A DNA stretch of 64,000 bases. Source: Desulfobulbaceae bacterium. Its GTDB lineage: Bacteria > Desulfobacterota > Desulfobulbia > Desulfobulbales > Desulfocapsaceae. This document shows positions 7,903 through 16,817 of this stretch, in pieces (positions within the stretch are counted from its first letter, which is position 1; the number at the start of each line of letters is the position of its first letter). The stretch covers positions 1-64,000 of the forward strand of contig JALSMA010000081.1 in NCBI GenBank assembly GCA_026988015.1, written 5' to 3'. The notes under the pieces were generated by a model, which ran no database searches, was not told where the DNA came from, and saw only the letters and a list, made by a program, of their open reading frames with translations. Made by a program: the position numbers and the translations under genes.

Positions 7903-8634
7903 TTAGTCTATGGCGCTCTGAACCTTGGTTTTCAGTTTGATTAAGGCCTGGCTGTGAAGTTGGGAAATTCTCCCTTCAGATACACCCAGAACTTCAGAAA
8001 TTTCCTTCTGGGTTAGTTCTTCATAGTAATAAAGAGAGATCACCATGCGCTCTTTTTCAGAAAGCTGCTTGAGAATTCCTGCGACCGTACGAGTGAGTTC
8101 ATGCTGTTCAAGAATATTGACAGGAGAAGATCCTTTTCGGGTGTCTACAAGTGCTTCCTGGAAAGATTTTCCTGTGTCAGTGTGGTCAAGTGTTTCATTG
8201 AGACTGACACATCCGAGATGGCTGACCTGGCCAAGAAGTTTTTGGTAATCATCCAGTGATAATTCCATTTTGTCAGCCACTTCTTGCTCTTCTGGATAGC
8301 GGCCAAGTTCTCTTTCTAGTTCGGTCATGCATCGATTGACGCTGGTCTGTTTTTCTCGAAGGGATCTGGAAAACCAGTCCAGTTTACGCATTTCATCGAG
8401 AATAGCTCCGCGGATCCGATATTCTGCAAAGGTTTTAAAAAGTATCTTTTTTTCAGGACGAAATTTATTGGCAGCGTCTAACAGTCCCATCATACCGGCG
8501 CTTCTTATGTCATCCCAGTTCATGAAAGAGGGAACCTGCGTTACCATCCTACCTGTGATGATGTCCACAAGTGAAAGGTGCTCCTTTATGAGAGTGGTTC
8601 TGTCTTCGGGTAACTGTTGGGGAGTGTATGTCAT
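7903..8634 (-). CDS. fliA: RNA polymerase sigma factor for flagellar genes (sigma28)
   Basis: FliA directs transcription of late flagellar and chemotaxis genes. The 243 residues carry sigma region 2 (DDIRSAGMMGLLDAANKFRPEK ... FKTFAEYRIRGAILDEMRKLDW), region 3 and region 4 with the final helix-turn-helix TQKEISEVLGVSEGRISQLHSQAL. There is no region 1.1, as expected of group 3 sigma factors. The gene starts 3 nt after the flhG stop. Its antagonist FlgM is encoded at 1458-1745. Confidence 0.96.
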   Translation of the reverse strand: MTYTPQQLPEDRTTLIKEHLSLVDIITGRMVTQVPSFMNWDDIRSAGMMGLLDAANKFRPEKKILFKTFAEYRIRGAILDEMRKLDWFSRSLREKQTSVNRCMTELERELGRYPEEQEVADKMELSLDDYQKLLGQVSHLGCVSLNETLDHTDTGKSFQEALVDTRKGSSPVNILEQHELTRTVAGILKQLSEKERMVISLYYYEELTQKEISEVLGVSEGRISQLHSQALIKLKTKVQSAID

Positions 8635-8637
8635 GGC

Positions 8638-9546
8638 CTACCCCCTTCCACCTATATCGAGAAGTCTTTTCCAGAAAAACTGGACACCGCCTTTGGGAGT
8701 TGAAACAGGTTGCTCTGCACAGATTGTTGCTGCTAGATTTGCAAAAGCTGCCGAAATTTTTGAGGCTGGATACAGATCAACAATGACTCTTTGTTTGCGT
8801 ATAGCATCAGTCATCTGCTTTTCAGCAGGAATAGAGCCAAGGAAATCGATGGATATATCGAGGTAGCGATTGGAAACCATAGTCAGTTTTCGGTATACAT
8901 CCAAGGCCTCATTATCATTCTGGACTTGATTAACAACCAGGCTAAATCGTTTTTCATGGTATTGAGTCGAAAGAAGTTTCATTAATGCATATGCATCTGT
9001 TATGGCGGTAGGATCCGGGGTGGTAACAACCAGTATTTCCTGGGCTGCTGTGTTGAAATAGGTTACATTTTCAGATATCCCGGCTTCTGTGTCGATGAGC
9101 ACAAAATCGAAATCATTGTGCATCTGGTCAAGGCCATCAAGGAGCTTCAACTTCTGACTGGAATCAAGGCGAGTGAAGTTCTGAACTCCGGAACCTGCAG
9201 GTAGAATTTTGATACCATGGGGGCCGTCAACCAGTATCGAACTGAGATCTTGGCTCCCGGCAAAGAAGTGGTTGAGATTGAACCTGGGAGCCAGTCCAAA
9301 AACAACGTCAATATTGGCAAGCCCAAGATCGGCATCCAGGATAAGAACTTTTTTATCAGCCTTTGCCATTGCAACAGCAGTATTTGCAACAACAGCTGTC
9401 TTGCCGACCCCTCCTTTACCACTCGTTATTGCGTACACTCTGGTGGCAGATTCCTGACAAGAGTCTGTGGCAGACGAATCTGAAACAGTTCCCATGGTTC
9501 GGAGAGTACTTGCCTGATCCTGCACAGTAGAAGTTGAATTATTCAT
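8638..9546 (-). CDS. flhG: MinD-like ATPase controlling flagellar number (FlhG/FleN)
   Basis: FlhG is a ParA/MinD-type ATPase that limits the number of polar flagella and works against FlhF and the FleQ-type activator. The Walker A is the deviant form TSGKGGVGKTAVVANTA, followed by DADLGLANIDVVFGL and the switch sequence DFVLIDTEAGI. The track start at 9957 lies deep in flhF in another frame. The true start is ATG at 9546 (MNNSTSTVQDQAS), which overlaps the flhF stop by 8 nt. This gives 302 residues, normal for FlhG. Confidence 0.95.
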   Translation of the reverse strand: MNNSTSTVQDQASTLRTMGTVSDSSATDSCQESATRVYAITSGKGGVGKTAVVANTAVAMAKADKKVLILDADLGLANIDVVFGLAPRFNLNHFFAGSQDLSSILVDGPHGIKILPAGSGVQNFTRLDSSQKLKLLDGLDQMHNDFDFVLIDTEAGISENVTYFNTAAQEILVVTTPDPTAITDAYALMKLLSTQYHEKRFSLVVNQVQNDNEALDVYRKLTMVSNRYLDISIDFLGSIPAEKQMTDAIRKQRVIVDLYPASKISAAFANLAATICAEQPVSTPKGGVQFFWKRLLDIGGRG

Positions 9547-10855
9547 AAAGTAATCCTTTGCCGGGTGACATGATAAGCTCTGTAAGTATTTTTTTGTCAG
9601 CTTCCATGATGTCTTCAGGGACCTTTTGGCCATTGGTGACAAATGAATAGGGGATATTCTCTTTAATCTGGATGTCAAGCAGGACTCCAAGGCTTGTGCA
9701 CTCATCAATTTTTGTGACAATGGTGTTGTCAAGGCCAAGGACAGAGAAGCGTTGAATGGCATCAAAGAGTTCTCTTTCTCTGGTTGTGGCAGAGAGAACA
9801 AGGTGCTTCTCGATGAACAGATCCGGTTGTAGAAATGTGAGCAGTTCATCGATGCAGTATGTGTCCTGGGGGCTTCGACCTGCTGTGTCAATAAGAACAA
9901 GATCCTTATCCCGCATGTTGAGTAGTGCATTTTCGAGCTGTTCAGGACTAATAACAACCTCCACGGGTATGTTCATAATATCTCCATACACTTTGAGTTG
10001 TTCCACTGCGGCAATTCTATAGGTGTCTATGGTTATAAATCCTATTTTTGATGAGTTGCTACTGAGTTGATTTGCGGCAATTTTGGCTAGCGTTGTTGTT
10101 TTACCGACACCAGTAGGCCCAACCAGTGCAATGCGGTGTTGTTTCTGTTTCTCACCTGAGAGGCTGTTGTTAACGTGTATTAGATCTATAATTGTCTCTT
10201 TCAGAAATTGTTCTTGTTTAAATGGATCTGAAATATCTTCAAGGGTTAAAGATTCTTTGGCGAAAGCGGAAATTGTCCGGGCTGTGTCATCACTGATTCC
10301 GAATTCATTTAAGCGGTTCTGGAGGAGAGTGAGTGGACTGTCTGTGACAGCAGGTCTAGCAGGGTGTGTGGCTTCGTTGGTATCTGGGATGGGTTGGTTC
10401 ATCCGCATCATTTGCTGACCCAGAGTTTTAATCATGCCTTTCAGTTCATCAACTTCGGCCTGGATTAAATCTTTCCCTACGGATGAATCGGAGTCCTGTG
10501 TCTCTATTTTGTCTGTTTTGCGATCTTTTTGTGAGTCTGGTTGAGAGATACGCATCTCGGAATCATAGGTCAGCGCTACATTAACAGAGTCGCTGTTATT
10601 GGTTCTAAGAAGGAGGTTACGTTCAGACTGGAGTGGGTCTGTGGCTTGGGTGTCGTCCGATAGGGCGGAACCGCCCTTGTGAGGCCACATGTCATCAATT
10701 GCTGCGGTAATTTCGAAATAGCTCTTGCCGAGAAGGCCGAGTCTTCCTTTGCGAACGGTTTTTGTAGAAAGAATAAGGGCGTCAGGCCCAAGTTCGTCCT
10801 TAACCATTTTCAGGCCGCTGGCCATATCTGTAGATTCGAATACTTTAACTTGCAT
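9539..10855 (-). CDS. flhF: Signal-recognition-type GTPase FlhF
   Basis: FlhF is an SRP-family GTPase that places the flagellum, usually at the pole. The 438 residues contain an N-terminal basic/linker region (about 1-190), then the NG domain with G1 ALVGPTGVGKTTTLAKIAA, the DTYRIAAVEQLKVY element, G3 LIDTAGRSPQD and G4 TKIDE. The track begins at a TTG; the ATG at 10855 is preferred. It overlaps the flhA stop by 11 nt, so flhA-flhF-flhG are translationally linked. With flhG it predicts controlled, probably polar, flagellation. Confidence 0.95.
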   Translation of the reverse strand: MQVKVFESTDMASGLKMVKDELGPDALILSTKTVRKGRLGLLGKSYFEITAAIDDMWPHKGGSALSDDTQATDPLQSERNLLLRTNNSDSVNVALTYDSEMRISQPDSQKDRKTDKIETQDSDSSVGKDLIQAEVDELKGMIKTLGQQMMRMNQPIPDTNEATHPARPAVTDSPLTLLQNRLNEFGISDDTARTISAFAKESLTLEDISDPFKQEQFLKETIIDLIHVNNSLSGEKQKQHRIALVGPTGVGKTTTLAKIAANQLSSNSSKIGFITIDTYRIAAVEQLKVYGDIMNIPVEVVISPEQLENALLNMRDKDLVLIDTAGRSPQDTYCIDELLTFLQPDLFIEKHLVLSATTRERELFDAIQRFSVLGLDNTIVTKIDECTSLGVLLDIQIKENIPYSFVTNGQKVPEDIMEADKKILTELIMSPGKGLLYE

Positions 10856-12944
10856 CAAAATTCACGCTGCCGATAGATCTGATTTTAATGGTTGGGATAA
10901 TCTCATTGTGTGAGATAACCACAAGTTGCGGATAGTATCGTTCTGTGAGTTTCCTTACATGAGGGCGAATTTGGGGAGCTGCCAGTAAAGTGGGGCGCTG
11001 GCCTCCTTCAAACAGTGGAATAGCTTCGCCAATGGAATCAAGAATAAGCTGAGCTTTGCCAGGGTCGATGGCAAGATAGCTTCCAGTCTCTTTATGTTGT
11101 ACAGATTTGGAAATTTCCTCTTCAACGGTTTTGTCAAGGGTGATGAGGGGGATCACATTATCTACAGCAAGGTCATGACTGATGGTTCTTGAAAGGGCAT
11201 GGCGTACATATTCTGTGAGGATGTCAGTGTCTTTTGTAACCGGGGCCCAGTCGGCCATAGATTCCAGGATGGTACGAAGATCTCTGATGGAGACGCTCTC
11301 TGAAAGAAGGTTCTGGAGAATGCGCATTATGGTGCCAAGACTGAGCACATCAGGGATAAGTTCCTCAACGAGTTTCGGATAGGTTTTGGCAAGGTTATCA
11401 AGGAGATTCTGTACCTCCTGTCGGCCTATAAGTTCGTGGGCATGCTGTTTGATGATTTCGGAAATATGTGTTGCCATGACAGTGGTGCAGTCAACAACAG
11501 TGTAGCCGGCGATCTGAGCCCTCTCTTTCTTGTCTTCGGTGATCCAGATGGCTGGGAGTCCAAATGCAGGTTCCTGGGTTGGTACCCCTTTAATTTTTTC
11601 GGTTACCATACCCGGATCCATTGCCATAAAATGGCCAGGGAGCATTTCACATTGTGCTATCTCAACACCTTTCAAGGCAAAGGTGTATTGGTTTGGGGCA
11701 AGCTGGAGGTTATCTTTAATGTGGATTGGAGGAACGATAAAACCGTTGCTCATGGCAAACTGACGACGAATGGACTGGATGCGAACCAGAAGTTCACCAT
11801 CCTGAGAGGCATCCACAAATGGTATCAGGCCATAACCTACCTCTAGTTGAAGCAGATCAACATTGAGCAGTTCTTCGTAATTTTCTTCGGGTTTGAGTAG
11901 AGGCTCGGAAGAAACTTCATCTTTAACAACTGCTTCTTCTTTACGTTTGGTTTTGTCAAGCTGGTAGGCGGTAAAAGCAAGGCAAATTGAAAGCAAAAGA
12001 AAGGGAATAAACGGCAATCCCGGGATCAGAGCCAGCATCATTAAAATACCGGATACCACCCAGAACGCAATCGAGTATCTGCTGAACTGTATTTGCAGAT
12101 CAGAACCGAAATCATTGTCTCCTGAAGAGCGGGTGACAAGAAGGCCGGCAGCAGTTGAGATAATAAGTGCCGGGATCTGGCCAACGAGACCATCACCTAC
12201 CGTTAAGATGGTATAGTTGGCAGCCGCTTCTGCCATGGGCATACCTTTTTGAAGGACACCGATGATAAAACCGGCTCCAATATTAACCAGGGTGATGATA
12301 ATACCAGCAATTGCATCACCTTTTACAAATTTGGAGGCACCGTCCATGGCACCGTGAAAACTTGCTTCATTGCTTATTTCTTCCCGTCTGGCACGGGCCT
12401 CAGTTTCATTGATGAGACCAGCGTTGAGGTCAGCATCAATGGCCATCTGTTTACCAGGCATGGCATCGAGGGTGAAACGTGCAGCAACCTCTGCAACTCT
12501 TCCTGCACCCTTGGTGATAACCATAAAGTTAATCAGAACAAGAATGATAAAAATAACAAGCCCTACAACATAGTTACCTCCAACAACAAACTGGCCAAAG
12601 GATTGAATGACAGAACCTGCTGCCGAGGGACCTTGGTCGCCTTTGAGGAGAATTAGACGGGTAGAGGCGACGTTTAAGGAAAGTCTGAAGAGTGTGGTGG
12701 CAAGAAGAACGGCAGGGAAAATTGAAAAGTCGATGGCCTTGACAGTGAAGAGGCTGATAATCAGAATGAGCAGGGCAATGGTGATATTTATGGAAAGAAA
12801 AAGGTCAAGGAGCAGGGAGGGCAGAGGAATGATCATGATCATCAGTATGGCTACCAGGCCAACAGCAGCCATGACGTCTGCGCGCTGCATGAGATCTTTC
12901 CAATGAAGCTTGTTGAATATGCCTCCGGTTCCAGTCAGTTCCAT
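10845..12944 (-). CDS. flhA: Flagellar type III export gate protein FlhA
   Basis: FlhA forms the nonameric ring of the export gate and couples proton flow to secretion. The 699 residues show about eight membrane helices in the first 330 residues (IPLPSLLLDLFLSINITIALLILI and others) with the conserved loop RVAEVAARFTLDAMPGKQMAID. A cytoplasmic substrate-docking domain follows. Full length. It begins 9 nt after the flhB stop. Confidence 0.97.
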   Translation of the reverse strand: MELTGTGGIFNKLHWKDLMQRADVMAAVGLVAILMIMIIPLPSLLLDLFLSINITIALLILIISLFTVKAIDFSIFPAVLLATTLFRLSLNVASTRLILLKGDQGPSAAGSVIQSFGQFVVGGNYVVGLVIFIILVLINFMVITKGAGRVAEVAARFTLDAMPGKQMAIDADLNAGLINETEARARREEISNEASFHGAMDGASKFVKGDAIAGIIITLVNIGAGFIIGVLQKGMPMAEAAANYTILTVGDGLVGQIPALIISTAAGLLVTRSSGDNDFGSDLQIQFSRYSIAFWVVSGILMMLALIPGLPFIPFLLLSICLAFTAYQLDKTKRKEEAVVKDEVSSEPLLKPEENYEELLNVDLLQLEVGYGLIPFVDASQDGELLVRIQSIRRQFAMSNGFIVPPIHIKDNLQLAPNQYTFALKGVEIAQCEMLPGHFMAMDPGMVTEKIKGVPTQEPAFGLPAIWITEDKKERAQIAGYTVVDCTTVMATHISEIIKQHAHELIGRQEVQNLLDNLAKTYPKLVEELIPDVLSLGTIMRILQNLLSESVSIRDLRTILESMADWAPVTKDTDILTEYVRHALSRTISHDLAVDNVIPLITLDKTVEEEISKSVQHKETGSYLAIDPGKAQLILDSIGEAIPLFEGGQRPTLLAAPQIRPHVRKLTERYYPQLVVISHNEIIPTIKIRSIGSVNFDAS

Positions 12945-12953
12945 AAAATGTTT

Positions 12954-14015
12954 TTATTTTTTCAGTGAGTATACATGGGCCAAAATTTCAGCAACCGCCT
13001 TAAAGAGCTCTTCAGGAATAGCCGCACCTAGATCGATTTTATGCAATAACCGAGCCACAGGTGGGTTCTCAATGAGTGGAATCTTGTTTTCTGTTGCCAA
13101 TTCACGAATTTTCATGGCAACGTGATCAGCACCTTTAGCTATAACTACGGGAGAGTCCATGGTTTTTTGGTCATACTTTATAGCAACTGCAAGATGGGTT
13201 GGATTGGTGACGACCACATCGGCATCAGGGACATCTGCCATCATTCGTTTTCTTGCCATTTCCTGCTGTATGCGTCTGATTTGACCCTTAACATAAGGAT
13301 CACCTTCCATTTCCTTGAACTCCTCCTTCACTTCCTGCTTGGTCATCTTCATTTTCTCTTCCATCTCATGCTTGGTATAGAGAAAATCAATGGCTGCAAT
13401 GAGGATCAGGATCCCACATACCTTGGCTAGGATGAGGCTGGCAACGCGACCAAGATAGAGTACTGTCTCGTATACGCTAGTGTCGACGAGGATAAGAGCC
13501 TGTTCAAAATGTTTTAAAACAGTTGCGTAGGCAATCCACCCGATAAGGACGATTTTGAGAACGGATTTAACAAGATCGACGAGGCTGCGCATGGAAAACA
13601 TTCTCCCAAATCCCTTTATCGGGTTAAGTTTTCCAAAATCGGGGGTGATTGGCTTCGCGGTAAATATCCAGCCAATCTGAAAGACACTGGAGAAAAATCC
13701 TATGACCAGAACAAGAAGAAATAAAGGGGCAAGCAGTATGGCAAGATCTTTTATAACAAACATTGAAAGCCCGATTACATCATTAGATGTTCCCTTAAAT
13801 ATGCCGATGTTTCTCCAGATGGCTGCCATGAACTCAAGTAATCCAGACCAGAATCTGGGCATATAGAAGATCCAGAAGAGAAGGAGCAGGGTGAGCAGGG
13901 CAGCTGTCTGCACCTCTTTGCTCTGGGCGACCTGTCCTTTTTTCTTGAAGTCAGCTCTTCGTTTTGCCGAGGGCGCTTCAGTTTTTTCTCCGCCTGTACT
14001 AGATTCTTCAGCCAT
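12954..14015 (-). CDS. flhB: Flagellar export switch protein FlhB
   Basis: FlhB changes export from rod/hook to filament substrates. The 353-residue protein starts with the polar EKTEAPSAKRRADFKKKGQVAQSKEV signature, has four membrane helices, and a cytoplasmic domain with the autocleavage site in VVVTNPTHLAVAIKYD (NPTH). Full length. It is the first gene of the flhB-flhA-flhF-flhG-fliA group, with a strong candidate sigma54 promoter about 50 nt upstream. Confidence 0.97.
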   Translation of the reverse strand: MAEESSTGGEKTEAPSAKRRADFKKKGQVAQSKEVQTAALLTLLLLFWIFYMPRFWSGLLEFMAAIWRNIGIFKGTSNDVIGLSMFVIKDLAILLAPLFLLVLVIGFFSSVFQIGWIFTAKPITPDFGKLNPIKGFGRMFSMRSLVDLVKSVLKIVLIGWIAYATVLKHFEQALILVDTSVYETVLYLGRVASLILAKVCGILILIAAIDFLYTKHEMEEKMKMTKQEVKEEFKEMEGDPYVKGQIRRIQQEMARKRMMADVPDADVVVTNPTHLAVAIKYDQKTMDSPVVIAKGADHVAMKIRELATENKIPLIENPPVARLLHKIDLGAAIPEELFKAVAEILAHVYSLKK

Positions 14016-14063
14016 ATTGTATCACTGTTAGAGGGGGGATTGGTTCATACTACAGTAAAAAAC

Positions 14064-14080
14064 TTGCAAAAAATTTGCCG
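14064..14080 (-). promoter_or_regulatory. Candidate sigma54 promoter of the flhB operon
   Basis: On the minus strand CGGCAAATTTTTTGCAA has the -24 GG and -12 GC exactly 10 nt apart, with a TTTTTTGCA -12 block close to the TGGCACG-N4-TTGCW consensus. The -12 element lies about 50 nt before the flhB ATG, leaving a short leader. Flagellar class II genes of polar flagellates commonly use sigma54 with a FleQ-type activator, and one is encoded at 37648-39150. Confidence 0.65.
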
Positions 14081-14128
14081 GTAACGGCAGAAATGAAAAC
14101 ATGCGACTTCGGTTAGTTGGTGTCAGTT

Positions 14129-14144
14129 CGAAAATGCATTTTCG
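14129..14144. other. Perfect 16-bp palindrome in the flhB-fliR gap
   Basis: CGAAAATGCATTTTCG is a perfect palindrome about 60 nt upstream of the flhB sigma54 promoter. It lies at a distance suitable for an activator site, though it could be chance in an AT-rich gap. Nothing else is recognised in the rest of the 14016-14259 spacer. Confidence 0.4.
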
Positions 14145-14259
14145 CCCAGGTTTTTCGTTATTCTTGAAAAATAATCCTTTAAATATTAACTACATGGCTG
14201 CACTGTATTTTAGAGAGATGTTACGACTTTAAACGAAAAATCTATTTTGGGATAAGCTC

Positions 14260-15039
14260 CTAGTTAAGCATCTGGAGAATGGTCGCAAGTCTTCCGCCAA
14301 GATTGTCAAATTCTCGTCTCAAAAGGATGGTGACAATGGGAAGAGTCAAACCAATGACTGTAAAAGAGATCCCGATATTGAGTGGAAATGAGAGCAGGAA
14401 GACATTCAACTGTGGGAAAACTCTGGCAAGGATACCTAAAATCAGGCCGGAAAGTAAAAGAACAGCAAGAACGGGTGCGCTGAATTGAATTCCAAGGACA
14501 AATATCCGTGATGACAGTTCCATCAGGTAAGGAATTGCTTCCCCGGAAATATTAAAAACACCAGGTGGTAAAAGGGTGTAGGATTTAGCAGCCAACTGAA
14601 GAAAAATATGATGCCCGTCAATGGCAAGAAAGATGAGAATAGCAAAGACGTTCTGAAACTGTGATATCAAAGAGAGCTGTCTTTCATTCTGGGGGTCAAA
14701 AATATTAGCTGCTGCAAAACCCATTTGATAGCCGATTACGGTACCACCATATTCAACAGCGGTGAATATCATTCGGGCGATCAGCCCAATCATTGTTCCA
14801 AGCAATACTTCTGTTACCACGAGAAGCAAAAAACTTGCAGGAGTAAAGGTAACCTGGGGCATAGTTGGTTCCATGACCGGGAAAAGAACTAGGGCAATCA
14901 TGAAAACCAGTCCAGCTTTTATCCTGGCAGGGGTCTGGTTGGCCAGAAGAACAGGGATTGCTGAAACAAATCCGGCAACTCTTGAGAGGCATATAAGGAA
15001 GATCTGAAATTCATTTATGGGGATAAGTTGCAGATCCAC
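14260..15039 (-). CDS. fliR: Flagellar export gate protein FliR
   Basis: FliR is one subunit of the FliPQR export pore. The 259-residue hydrophobic protein has about six membrane helices and FliR-like sequences such as LSRVAGFVSAIPVL, EVLLGTMIGLIARMIFTAVEYGGTVIGYQMGF and ARVFPQLNVFLLSFPLNIGI. The start is GTG at 15039, 6 nt after the fliQ stop. No ATG is nearby that keeps the first helix. It ends the motA-to-fliR group. Confidence 0.95.
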   Translation of the reverse strand: MDLQLIPINEFQIFLICLSRVAGFVSAIPVLLANQTPARIKAGLVFMIALVLFPVMEPTMPQVTFTPASFLLLVVTEVLLGTMIGLIARMIFTAVEYGGTVIGYQMGFAAANIFDPQNERQLSLISQFQNVFAILIFLAIDGHHIFLQLAAKSYTLLPPGVFNISGEAIPYLMELSSRIFVLGIQFSAPVLAVLLLSGLILGILARVFPQLNVFLLSFPLNIGISFTVIGLTLPIVTILLRREFDNLGGRLATILQMLN

Positions 15040-15045
15040 CGGATT

Positions 15046-15309
15046 TTACAGGGTGCCAATGGCAGTGAAAATACTGGATGTGAATTTAATGATGGTGTGT
15101 ATCATCCAGGGAGTCGTGATCAACATTGTAATAAAGACTGCTACTATTTTAGGAATAAAGGTGAGAGTCTGCTCATTGATCTGTGTGGTGGCTTGGAATA
15201 TGGAAACGATAAGGCCTACAATCATCCCGGCGAGAAGGGTGGGTCCGGCAAGAAGAAGAGTGGTCTGTACAGCACGTCTGCAGATATCTACAACAAATTC
15301 TATGCTCAT
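15046..15309 (-). CDS. fliQ: Flagellar export gate protein FliQ
   Basis: FliQ, an export pore subunit, has two membrane helices (TTLLLAGPTLLAGMIVGLIVSIFQ and FIPKIVAVFITMLITTPWMIHTI) with the TQINEQTLTFIPK loop. The track begins in another gene at 15345. The ATG at 15309 (MSIEFVVDICRRAV) matches normal FliQ, lies 1 nt after the fliP stop and gives 87 residues, close to the usual 89. Confidence 0.96.
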   Translation of the reverse strand: MSIEFVVDICRRAVQTTLLLAGPTLLAGMIVGLIVSIFQATTQINEQTLTFIPKIVAVFITMLITTPWMIHTIIKFTSSIFTAIGTL

Positions 15310-15310
15310 G

Positions 15311-16087
15311 TCAGCCCTTGAAACTTTGAATGAGTGAACCAACAATTAATGCCCATCCGTCAACGAGAACAAAAAGCAGCAGCTTGAAGGGCATGGAGAT
15401 AATAACAGGAGGGAGCATCATCATTCCCATTGACATGAGAATGGAGGCAACAACCATGTCTATCACAAGAAATGGTACGTAGATCATAAAACCCATTTGA
15501 AAGGCGCGTTTCAGTTCGGATAGCATGAAGGCGGGAATCAGGGTCATGGTTGGGATGTCTTTTTGGTCAAACGGCTTATTGTCCATAGTTATTCCGGAAA
15601 GCATGGTGAGTTCAGACTCCTTGACCTGAGAAAACATAAAATCACGCATTGGTTGAACTGCCTTAGTCAGAGCATCATTTTGATTTATTTCCTCATTCAA
15701 ATAGGGTTGCAGGGCTTCGACATTAATGCGGTCGATGGTAGGAGCCATGATGAAAAAACTGAGAAAGAGAGAAAGAGCGATAATAACCTGGGTTGGGGGC
15801 ATGTTCTGGGTACCCATGGCCTGACGTACAAATCCAAGTACAATGACAATACGGGTGAAGCAGGTTGTCATTAGAAGAATGGCCGGGGCAATAGAAAGTA
15901 CAGTGAGAAGGAACAGGATTTGAAGGCCTGTTGAGACCTGGTCCGGGTTGGTTGCGTTTTCCACCCCAAAACTGATAGTGGGCATGCTTACAGCATAAGT
16001 CGCAGTCGGCAGGAATAGAGATAATAAAGCGAGGCAGAGAATACAAGTAGGCTTCCCTGAAGATGCTTCAGTCTTTGTTCTTATCAT
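15311..16087 (-). CDS. fliP: Flagellar export gate protein FliP
   Basis: FliP is the main pore-forming subunit of the flagellar export gate. The 258 residues contain a cleavable-looking signal (CILCLALLSLFLPTATYA), then helices with the family sequences TCFTRIVIVLGFVRQAMGTQNMPPTQ and IPAFMLSELKRAFQMGFMIYVPFLVIDMVVASILMSMGMMMLPP. Full length. Its start overlaps the end of fliO by 20 nt. Confidence 0.97.
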   Translation of the reverse strand: MIRTKTEASSGKPTCILCLALLSLFLPTATYAVSMPTISFGVENATNPDQVSTGLQILFLLTVLSIAPAILLMTTCFTRIVIVLGFVRQAMGTQNMPPTQVIIALSLFLSFFIMAPTIDRINVEALQPYLNEEINQNDALTKAVQPMRDFMFSQVKESELTMLSGITMDNKPFDQKDIPTMTLIPAFMLSELKRAFQMGFMIYVPFLVIDMVVASILMSMGMMMLPPVIISMPFKLLLFVLVDGWALIVGSLIQSFKG

Positions 16088-16406
16088 TATGTCCGGCTGC
16101 AGAGGTTAGAGTTTCGGAGAAGGACGCTGTTTTGCATCTTTCTATAGGGGAAAGTAATGAGATGGTCTCGTTGCCAATTCCTATCAGATATTCTCGGCCG
16201 TCAACCTCGATCAGGCAAAGTGATTTTTTAGGCATAATATGACGAATTTCACAGATTTTTATCCTTGAGTCAGAGTTGGATTTAGCAAAGGAAAACTTTT
16301 TTCTTACAAGGCCATAAATAATCAGTAATATCCCTAAAACGACAAACAGACCCCACAGCATATTGAAACCGGTGGAAAGCAGAGACGGGTCATTGTTTGG
16401 TATCAT
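16068..16406 (-). CDS. fliO: Flagellar biosynthesis protein FliO
   Basis: FliO helps FliP assemble in the membrane. The 112-residue protein has one N-terminal membrane helix (NMLWGLFVVLGILLIIYGLV) followed by a small beta-rich cytoplasmic part with EVDGREYLIGIGNETISLLS, the usual FliO pattern. Conservation is low in the family. The position between fliN and fliP and the 20-nt overlap with fliP make the call firm. Confidence 0.9.
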   Translation of the reverse strand: MIPNNDPSLLSTGFNMLWGLFVVLGILLIIYGLVRKKFSFAKSNSDSRIKICEIRHIMPKKSLCLIEVDGREYLIGIGNETISLLSPIERCKTASFSETLTSAAGHNDKNKD

Positions 16407-16414
16407 CTCAGTTC

Positions 16415-16816
16415 CTAACCCAACTGTTCAACTCGATCCACGGGACTCACAATATCGGTGAGTCGAATACCGAATTTGTCACCGATCATTACAGCCTCGC
16501 CTTTTGCGATCAGGCGTTCGTTGACATAAAGGTCCAGAGGGTCGCCTGCTAATTTATCGAGTTCGATGATATACCCTTCTCCCATCTTAAGAAGGTCTTT
16601 TAAAAGGATCTTACTGCGACCGACTTCTACAGAAATCTGCAGAGGGACGTCGTATAAAAACTCCAGACCTCGTGCTGTTTGTTCCTGGGCGGTGATGCTA
16701 TCCCCATGTTCTGTTTCTTCTGTACTGGAGTGGGTGTCCATCCCCTCATCGTCAAGCAATTCTTTGATTTCCTCAGGTTGCGGTTTAGCGCTTTCCTGAA
16801 TAGTTTCATCTGACAT
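16415..16816 (-). CDS. fliN: Flagellar motor switch protein FliN
   Basis: FliN is part of the cytoplasmic C ring that reverses the motor. The C-terminal 80 residues form the surface-presentation (SpoA) domain, YDVPLQISVEVGRSKILLKDLLKMGEGYIIELDKLAGDPLDLYVN...AKGEAVMIGDKFGIRLTDIVS. The first 50 residues are acidic and disordered-looking. The track starts at 16834, but the ATG at 16816 (MSDETIQES) has AGGAG 7 nt upstream and lies 1 nt after the fliM stop. That gives 133 residues. Confidence 0.95.
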   Translation of the reverse strand: MSDETIQESAKPQPEEIKELLDDEGMDTHSSTEETEHGDSITAQEQTARGLEFLYDVPLQISVEVGRSKILLKDLLKMGEGYIIELDKLAGDPLDLYVNERLIAKGEAVMIGDKFGIRLTDIVSPVDRVEQLG

Positions 16817-16817
16817 C

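Noticed and set aside
9547-9957. N-terminal 137 residues of the flhG track ORF as a possible fusion
   Set aside because: This part overlaps flhF in another frame, is low in conserved pattern and FlhG homologues start at the MNNSTSTVQD position; it is a shadow extension.
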